A stretch of 64,000 nucleotides of DNA from Cristatella mucedo. Its lineage: Eukaryota > Bryozoa > Phylactolaemata > Cristatellidae. This document shows positions 60,001 to 64,000 of the stretch, one piece after another (position 1 is the stretch's first letter; the number at the start of each line of letters is the position of its first letter). The stretch is taken from the NCBI GenBank assembly GCA_009760855.2, contig WPIO01000084.1, positions 895,001 to 959,000 of the forward strand, given 5' to 3'. A model generated the notes under the pieces. It saw only the letters and a program-made list of their open reading frames with translations, was not told where the DNA came from and made no database searches. Made by a program: the position numbers and the translations under genes.

Positions 60001-62863
60001 TGTCGATGCCTGTACCGATGCGAGTGCTTACCTCCAAAGGTGAGTGGTATCAGAGCCTGGCACTGCGAAAGTCTGTGGTCGCTTTCGGTGTCCACGAGAG
60101 CCCAGTCGCCCTGCAACGGTGCCTTGCTAATCGGATTAACTTTGGAAATCTTTGTTATTTCGGCGATTATCGGCTGCGAGAAGACATGCTTGGGCTCGGT
60201 GCCATTGATGCTAACAGGTCTGTAGAATGGGGACAGCGAAATTGGGTCCTCAAACATCATGGCTTCTCGTTTGTCTTTTAGCTTAAAATACCTGGGCACT
60301 TGCTGACGTAGGATGCTCACTGTGTATGCCTGCAAAAGTTGTTCTCAGTCAAGCCGAGGTAGGTCCGCAGCCCGACTGCAGGTACAAGGAGCTTCAACAG
60401 GCACCTGTCGCCTGGCTACTCGGTGCCAAGCAAATCGGGCTTTCTTAAGTTAACATTACAATTCAAGTATAATGAGTAATAAAAAGTCCAAGTCTTGTTG
60501 GCCGTAAAGTGCACTTTCTAAGACGTCTGCTTCCAAAGCAAGCACCACTCACCTTTTGGTTGGATTTATCCGCCGAGAACACACCAATGACGACACGTGT
60601 CTCTCCGACATTTAGTAGGATATCTAAGCCTGGGGGCTGACTATTAACGGTTAGCTCGCATCGTACGTCTGCCACAGTAGGCTTCAGCTGTATGCTCGAG
60701 GTCTGGCAGGGCAGGTTTACTGCAACAATGTACTGAATGATGTGCGGCTAAACCGTGCAGAGCCAGAGTCCGGTACCCAACAATATATCCCTAAGTGACG
60801 TTATCAGCAGCACTTACTTGAATAAGCATCAGTTGTCGGGTCAAATGTGGGCACCAATTTACCCAAGCTTGTCTCGAGTCCTGTTAGAGATGCATCTTTT
60901 GCGGACAGCCTTTTCACGTTGACAAAGTACTGCTTAGCAGTTCCATCCTCAGCAGTAACTTCAATTTTTATCTCATTAACTTTCCCTTCTTCTAAAGGCA
61001 CCACCTTGGTTCCTCCGCTTTTCTGAAAGACCGAGAGCATTTGTGCATCGAAAAAACAAGTACAACTGCTGGTTTGGTCCTACAAAGTTATACAAATTTT
61101 GCATTGCTTCGAATCTACGCCGGATACGTCTTACCATAAGCACACATCTGTAGGCAAGACGCACAGCTAGCTCAAGTATCGTAGGCGTGTGCTGTATTAC
61201 AAGACACTGGGGCCATATTGCTGCCCAATAAAGCAATTCTATTTCGAAGTACTTGCTACGAAGGTCACTGGTGATAACTATGGGGATACCCCCGAAGCGT
61301 CTTTGGCCATTCCAATCAACTTCTGGCCTCGTTGATTATGGCTGCCATGCCTATCGCCGTTCAGCTGCTTATTGCAAGCAATTCTTTTTGAGGCCTTTTT
61401 ATGGTGACCGCGCATTTCTCCGATTGTCACGTAGGCACACAACTGACGCTATAAGTGCAACTTTAATCGATGCGTTTGCCCGGGGGTGGAGAGACGGCGC
61501 CACACTAGTCTTGCTTCGTCGGCAATGTTGACACAAGACCAAACTAAATGCAAACGCCGAGCCGTGACAGTGAATGGACAACTAACACCATTGCGTCGTG
61601 CTGGAGACAGCGGAAGCCATTCTTTCAACTCCAAGTGCAATCTATTTTAGCCCCTTTAAAAAGGAGCTTTTCCTTCGATGTCAAAGGTGCGACTTCAACC
61701 GTCGAGACAGAGGAGGCGCGGCCTTTATTTGTTGAAGCTGAGACCGCTGAAAGCGGTGAGGGTTTTGTAAAGGGTTTTTAAGTTCGGCTATTGGCTCATT
61801 ATGATATTGCTTACTCTATTATTTTTATGACACGTTTGACTCAGCCTAACCAAGTCGGTCGTTTATTTATCGTTTAAAAGAAAAAAGGTAATAGCTCAAA
61901 GTTTTGAGTTCTTAGTCTGGGTCCATCGTTCGGCATGACTCGCACGTGCATACAGGAGCGGTAAAGCGACAAGTTTTGCGGCGCCAACCGCCTAATATCT
62001 GCGGCCTTCACCGTCAAAAGAATGGACATTAATCGAGTCTCACAGAGTGGCCGTGTAATTGCACCTCATAGGACACACTAAAAAGCCGCCACCAAAGAGT
62101 CGAGGCTTAAAGTATCCTGTGCTGAGCAACAGCAGCACACCGCAGGCAAACGGCAAGCATACAACACTGCTGTCTCTTCGTTGGATTACTCAATTAGCAG
62201 TTTCTCAAACAACTTGTACCTGTAGGAAAGTCTTGCCTAAGAGTCGGAATGGTCCGTGGAAATAAATACTGCTAGTCAAAGATAGTTAGCACAAAAGTCA
62301 AGCAGTTCACTATGAAGTTATCGTGGATTAAGCTAAAAAAAGACAATTTTTGATATTGTAGTAACTGACTATTTCACATGTTTAATATCATAACTATTTA
62401 ATGCATTACAAATGCATTGCGTATCTTAGCCTCACCGGCAATAAAGAATAAATAAATAAAAGAACGGACGCCGGAAAGAAGCAATTAGAACTGAAATCCA
62501 AGAGCAAGCCCACCTCGATTCTTTATATAAAAAGTTCATAAAGCAGCCCTGTACCACGCTGTGGTTTTACAGAGAGGAAAAAATACACCGACGAGGAAAT
62601 TTGCGATGCAAGTTGCGGCGCTCGATTGGTGCACTACTTGTAGAGCGCAGTACTTCTCGAGCGAGAGCCCATGTATTTCGCAGGATATCCAGGGTGCTCA
62701 CCGATATCGAGTAGGACGCCCCCGAGTCGCTAGTAACGCACTCGAAAGTCACATTCTCTACGTTGCTTGGCACTGTAACTTGGTACTGAGTAGTAGCCTT
62801 ATTGAAGTCGGGGCTCAACTTTCCCGGCTGTATAGAAAGCTTCTGGAGGTTGCAATCGTCCAT
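38005..62863 (-). CDS. Cadherin-like beta-sandwich / U-box / TPR protein, 19 exons
   Basis: Exons (5' to 3' on minus): 62863-62702, 61022-60818, 60719-60553, 60329-60032, 59891-59767, 57926-57815, 57637-57453, 57340-57116, 56890-56682, 55284-55138, 54701-54513, 52776-52515, 51635-51561, 50018-49817, 47352-46970, 46667-46523, 42141-41969, 40060-39844, 38144-38005. The total is 3621 bases, exactly in frame, giving 1206 residues. Phases agree at every junction; the weakest donors are GTTCGT at 55137 and GTAAAA at 49816. Order of domains: two cadherin-like beta-sandwich domains (PF12733 type), a U-box-like domain, a TPR-like helical region, an Ala-rich linker and a C-terminal helical domain ending FFKFKCWM. 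A cytosolic E3 ligase or scaffold role is inference. I cannot name an orthologue. It might instead be two genes split before 47352. Confidence 0.75.
39600..39775 (-). mobile_element. LINE family A 3' tail, diverged
   Basis: AATATTAATCGTGCATCTGC, then AAAGAGAACTAAATCTCATT and GGGAACTTTACATATTCTGA, a worn version of the family A tail in minus orientation. It lies about 70 bases from exon 39844-40060. Confidence 0.5.
45090..45190 (-). mobile_element. LINE family A 3' tail
   Basis: AATAATAGTAATTATTATTA, then TTTGTATAGCGCCTTTGGAG, CTAATCTCTTTCTAGGCACT and TTACATTTGCTGTAAG. About 100 bases, in the 4.4-kb intron 42142-46522. Confidence 0.6.
45600..46510 (+). repeat. Diverged direct duplication
   Basis: Two blocks about 690 bases apart share words in the same order: TGTAGTTTGGTTCACG with CACAGAAACG at 45602 and 46297, CTCTCGCCCACT at about 45669 and 46406, CTCCTGGACCAC at 45690 and 46430, and ATGGCCCGTC/CTGGCCCGTC. 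Between them, GGCAGGTGGACTACCTCAGA (45999) and GGCGGGCTACCTCACAG (46231) match too. Identity is roughly 70-80 percent by eye. Confidence 0.6.
47790..48840 (-). mobile_element. LINE reverse transcriptase C-terminal half
   Basis: The minus strand encodes LKYGVPGGSVLHLFYFHNLH (the GVPQGSVLGPLLF block), then, in a shifted frame, NLGYHFYACD-like sequence where YADDTQ is expected, SFDPALPFSLLNPLDTT-type sequence, and lower down LYRLPTMQQIDLKIVN. Several frameshifts. It is the longest LINE copy here and sits in the intron between exons 49817 and 47352. Confidence 0.75.
49135..49665. mobile_element. LINE family A pieces with inverted tails
   Basis: The left end is a minus-orientation tail (AATATATTTGTATAGCGCTC, TGAATCTCTCTCTAGGCACT) followed by degenerate family A sequence to about 49560. 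The right end is a plus-orientation tail (GCAAATGTAGAGCGCCTAGA, GATTGAGTTCTCC, TTATTATTATTATT). The same inverted layout is seen at 19437-19815. Confidence 0.65.
49817..57926 (-). CDS. Exons 6-14: TPR-like helical region
   Basis: Residues 320-854. The helical start IRNWEKKLHKIFDEANPVKL (57926-57815) is followed by helix pairs with TPR-type spacing: LHLQLGMVLEERYYAEDM (57637-57453), YHFHVGRLLVIQGNYEQAV (56890-56682), FYLGMALALQTD then REAITYLAEGMELLL (55284-55138), and ALCLLGEAQLARFDDDP then EAVQSFLASIDLEG (50018-49817). TPRs are protein-interaction scaffolds. Exons 54701-54513 and 52776-52515 are helical but not clear TPRs. The join between 55138 and 54701 is the least certain in the gene. 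A simple AT repeat and two LINE insertions sit in the intervening introns. Confidence 0.72.
50130..50935 (-). mobile_element. LINE family B, longer copy
   Basis: The minus strand reads FENFIKKTNSTLIHHVESLS, then PRWLVKIFTGSLVLSRLDIC (the SRLDYCNS block), then LAINMTVRLVNQSQTFNHVS and PLLKELRWLPVN. The 3' tail lies near 50130-50230 (GTGTGTTACGCTGGAGAGTT). It lies in the intron upstream of exon 49817-50018. Confidence 0.75.
52121..52271 (-). mobile_element. tRNA-derived SINE (family 1)
   Basis: The minus strand has AGCTGGTTTGGTCTAGCGGT, TAAGGTGCTCGCCCCGAC and a box B GGGCTCGAGCCCC, then GGCATATGTGAAGCACCTGA and AGCGCTATATAAATGAATTA. It contains an extra 9-10 base CAGACCTTGG segment compared with 2331-2463; otherwise the two are nearly identical. 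Confidence 0.75.
53000..54512. other. Intron 52777-54512, no further feature supported
   Basis: AT-rich intron of the 19-exon gene. A minus-strand open frame at 53498-53722 (SLAVLTSGEELIQWLESSLS) looks protein-like, but I found no fitting splice phase and no family, so no exon is called. Confidence 0.35.
55610..55915 (+). mobile_element. LINE family A, internally deleted
   Basis: Begins ATTTGTGACATCCTGTCTCG (the AFVTSxLDFCxSLxAGL block), runs to GTCGTGAGCGTCACAGTTGC, then jumps to TGACCCTGTGCATGTCACCC of the 3' region, so roughly 370 bases of the usual sequence are missing. It ends with the normal tail and (TTA)n. A second copy follows immediately. Confidence 0.7.
55916..56480 (+). mobile_element. 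LINE family A, second tandem copy
   Basis: It starts AGTTGCCACATCACACCACT right after the (TTA)n of the first copy, encoding GIDFKALSFTFRSTHSLAPA, CLSDLLPHQAKHRTTCFCES and LKSFGNRAFSSYAPNAWN, then the CATATGTAAAGTGCTTGGAA tail. It begins at the segment missing from the first copy. Confidence 0.75.
56969..57010. repeat. (AT)n microsatellite
   Basis: About 20 uninterrupted AT units in the 225-base intron between exons 57116-57340 and 56682-56890, some 100 bases from each splice site. Confidence 0.95.
58385..59060 (-). mobile_element. LINE family A copy
   Basis: The minus strand reads LVYWPMQSGACCSSKTPQLG, then LGFKVLSLTFRSLHCLAPAY and LTYIFPHQAKRC, with frameshifts, and ends in the tail CTGTAAAGTGCCTAGAAAGA-like sequence at about 58395-58460. 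It lies in the 1.8-kb intron 57927-59766. Confidence 0.75.
59535..59600 (-). mobile_element. LINE family A 3' tail
   Basis: ATTATTATTGTATAGTTGAT, ATAGTGCCCTCAGCGAACTC, AATCTCTTTCTAGGTC: only the terminal 65 bases in minus orientation. Confidence 0.55.
59767..60329 (-). CDS. Exons 4-5: U-box-like domain
   Basis: Residues about 204-260 (exon 60329-60032) read FEDPISLSPFYRPVSINGTE then KHVFSQPIIAEITKI then SKVNPISKAPLQGDWALV. This is the U-box plan (D-P-I-S-L, a hydrophobic core with R-P-V, a helix, then N-P-I-S-K-A-P-L in place of the CPxCRxPL of a RING) with no zinc ligands, as expected for U-boxes, which recruit E2 enzymes for ubiquitin transfer. Exon 59891-59767 adds a polar linker. The function is inferred from the fold. 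No catalytic Cys is required for this class. Confidence 0.72.
60032..62863 (-). CDS. Exons 1-4 of the 1206-residue gene: two cadherin-like beta-sandwich domains
   Basis: Residues 4-95: CNLQKLSIQPGKLSPDFN, then TTQYQVTVPSNVENVTFEC, DSGASYSIS and EIKIEVTAEDGTAKQYFVNV. This is the standard cadherin-like beta-sandwich pattern (a leading L..L..S.G.L.P.F, then Y.V.VP, then TAEDGT..Y.V.V). Residues 96-190 repeat it: ASLTGLETSLGKLVPTFD, DAYSINLPCQTSSIQLKP, DILLNVGETRVVIGVFSAD and AYTVSILRQQ. Exon boundaries 62702, 61022, 60818, 60719, 60553 and 60329 fall inside the repeats without breaking them, which supports the splice model. These domains are frequent in bacterial surface proteins and rarer in animal intracellular proteins. 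The chosen ATG at 62863 lies two residues ahead of the first domain. Confidence 0.8.
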
Positions 62864-63299
62864 GACCGACTCTGACCGGAACTGTGGTTGCGAGAGACGC
62901 GGGTACCGTAGCCAGGCAGGCCACCGAGCTCTTGGCCACGCCCCTCGCCTACCTTCCCTATGTAGTTGAGCGCCGCATTATTTCTACCGTTGAACGATAG
63001 CAGAAGCGCGCTGAGACACACGTTAACGTTGGGTTTCGCTATATTCAGCCAACTGTAGTCAGGCATGCTGTCAGGTCTTGAAACACGATTGGACATGCTA
63101 GTGATAGCATTAGCGTTAGATTACTAACTATCGTTGCCCTAATTAAGATAATAATGTTGGACAAGCAGAGGTTAGACGCGCTCAGGTACATTATTCAAAC
63201 GATCCGAGTCATTAATCCACCCACACCTCGCAAAGGGTCGAGCCGACCAGGCACGGAAGTGCCGGATCCGGAAGTATTAGAACGCGGGCGCGGGAAGGA
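62864..63299. promoter_or_regulatory. Putative bidirectional promoter region
   Basis: These 436 bases separate two divergent start codons (62863 on minus, 63300 on plus). I see no TATA box at a fitting distance on either side. There is a second minus-strand open stretch with an ATG at 63096 that ends near a GTAGGC donor-like site, so the 19-exon gene might have an upstream 5' exon here. The assignment rests on geometry only. Confidence 0.3.
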
Positions 63300-63387
63300 A
63301 TGGCCCCAGTGTTGGACGATGCTGAGCTGCAAGATGAATTTGCTTTGTTTGGTATCGAATTTGATAGCAGCGATGTCATGGATAAGC
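63300..63387 (+). CDS. First exon of a divergent gene, possibly DNA polymerase alpha subunit B
   Basis: ATG at 63300 opens MAPVLDDAELQDEFALFGIE and then FDSSDVMDK, ending at a GTAAGC donor after base 63387 (phase 1). The helix with E-L-x-x-E-F-x-x-F-G-I-x-F and V-M-D-K resembles the N-terminal helical domain of the B subunit of DNA polymerase alpha (POLA2), which binds the catalytic subunit and partners. That likeness is short and from memory, so the name is tentative. The rest of the gene would lie beyond the window. It points away from the 19-exon gene starting at 62863. Confidence 0.4.
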
Positions 63388-63754
63388 GTAAGCTTTAAAA
63401 TTTTTTTTCGCAATCCGTTTCTGTTATCATGTGCTTGCGGCGTTTGAACTGTAGCTTTATTAATGTCGGATGAGTGATCGATCACCGGCTGAGCACTAGG
63501 ACAGTCGGAACTGGGTTTGCATGTGTAGCCTTTGGCCGCTACGCGGATGCCGTGGACTAGCATTAGTGGATTTCTTTCGGCTTCGCAATTTTGGCTGTGA
63601 CCAGTCTCAGGTGCTTCACAGTTCTAGTTGCTACTGCTGCTACATGGGGGCGTCGGTAGGGCGCAGGGCGTAGTTTGTGAAGTCAAGGGTGGCTGATTAT
63701 TAGCAGCCTAATCTATGCACGCTGCAGGAATCCAACCTACGATCCGGTTCGTGA

Positions 63755-64000
63755 TGTTTGATAGTCCTAATAATGATAATAGCTCGTTTGTATAGCGCCC
63801 TAAGAGACCTTTTTCTCTGTCCAGTAGCTTTACAACTCGCTGCAATAGATTCAGTACCCAAATTTTAGGAACGTTCAATCGAACATACAAAAAGAAATAA
63901 GTATCGTACTTTGGTCATCGTACTAAATCAAGCATGTAGGCATTCACGGCCAACTGTTAGTAAAGCCTGTGGCTAATAACATGCACTGAATCATGCATAT
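63755..64000 (-). mobile_element. LINE (family C) 3' end, cut by the window edge
   Basis: TAATAATGATAATAGCTCGT, TTGTATAGCGCCCTAAGAGA and CTTTACAACTCGCTGCAAT form the tail. Upstream, CACGGCCAACTGTTAGTAAA and GCCTGTGG match the element at 26440-27280. The coding part lies past base 64000. Confidence 0.6.

Noticed and set aside
1-64000. CRISPR arrays, operons, insertion sequences, prophage
   Set aside because: The window is spliced eukaryotic DNA. The repeats seen are LINE/SINE ends and microsatellites, not spacer-repeat arrays.

Overview
This is metazoan nuclear DNA. Genes are broken into many short exons with canonical GT..AG introns, the proteins are animal-type (a Nek9 kinase with RCC1 repeats, YIPF3, a large TPR protein), and introns and intergenic DNA are littered with decayed L2/CR1-like LINE ends and tRNA-derived SINEs that share LINE tails. 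The divergent gene sequences and the repeat style suggest a marine invertebrate, possibly an early-branching animal such as a sponge. That placement is inference. No prokaryotic feature, CRISPR array, rRNA or convincing tRNA gene was seen.

Layout. 1-3960: mostly repeat-derived or unassigned, with LINE and SINE debris and two orphan exon-like stretches (521-602 and about 1051-1191). 3968-25711 (+): a 23-exon Nek9 gene whose reading frame I could carry through every junction (about 1651 residues). An N-terminal domain resembling DUF4347 is fused ahead of the kinase. Then come the kinase (6478-11874), a linker and RCC1 propeller (13055-18700), a long disordered acidic region (18700-22200) and a C-terminal coiled coil (ending 25711). 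25712-31900: LINE/SINE-rich DNA without a supported gene. 31909-32826 (-): intronless YIPF3. 33600-37500: more LINE copies, including the best preserved one at 36855-37475 (+). 38005-62863 (-): one 19-exon gene, frame-consistent over 3621 coding bases (1206 residues), with two cadherin-like beta-sandwich domains, a U-box-like domain, a TPR-like helical region, an Ala/Pro-rich linker and a conserved C-terminal helical domain. It looks like an uncharacterised E3-ligase-type scaffold. 63300-63387 (+): a first exon of a divergently transcribed gene, perhaps DNA polymerase alpha subunit B, sharing the 437-base intergenic region with the 19-exon gene.

How the genes relate: Nek9 acts in mitotic spindle and centrosome signalling, and YIPF3 is a Golgi membrane protein. 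I see no sign that the genes form a functional cluster. The two most notable observations are the DUF4347-like domain fused to Nek9 and the beta-sandwich/U-box/TPR gene. Two apparent introns of the Nek9 gene (99 and 210 bases) are multiples of three with open frames, so retention would give longer proteins.

All splice junctions were read by eye from consensus sites plus phase continuity, so single exons may be wrong. The weakest junction is 55138/54701.
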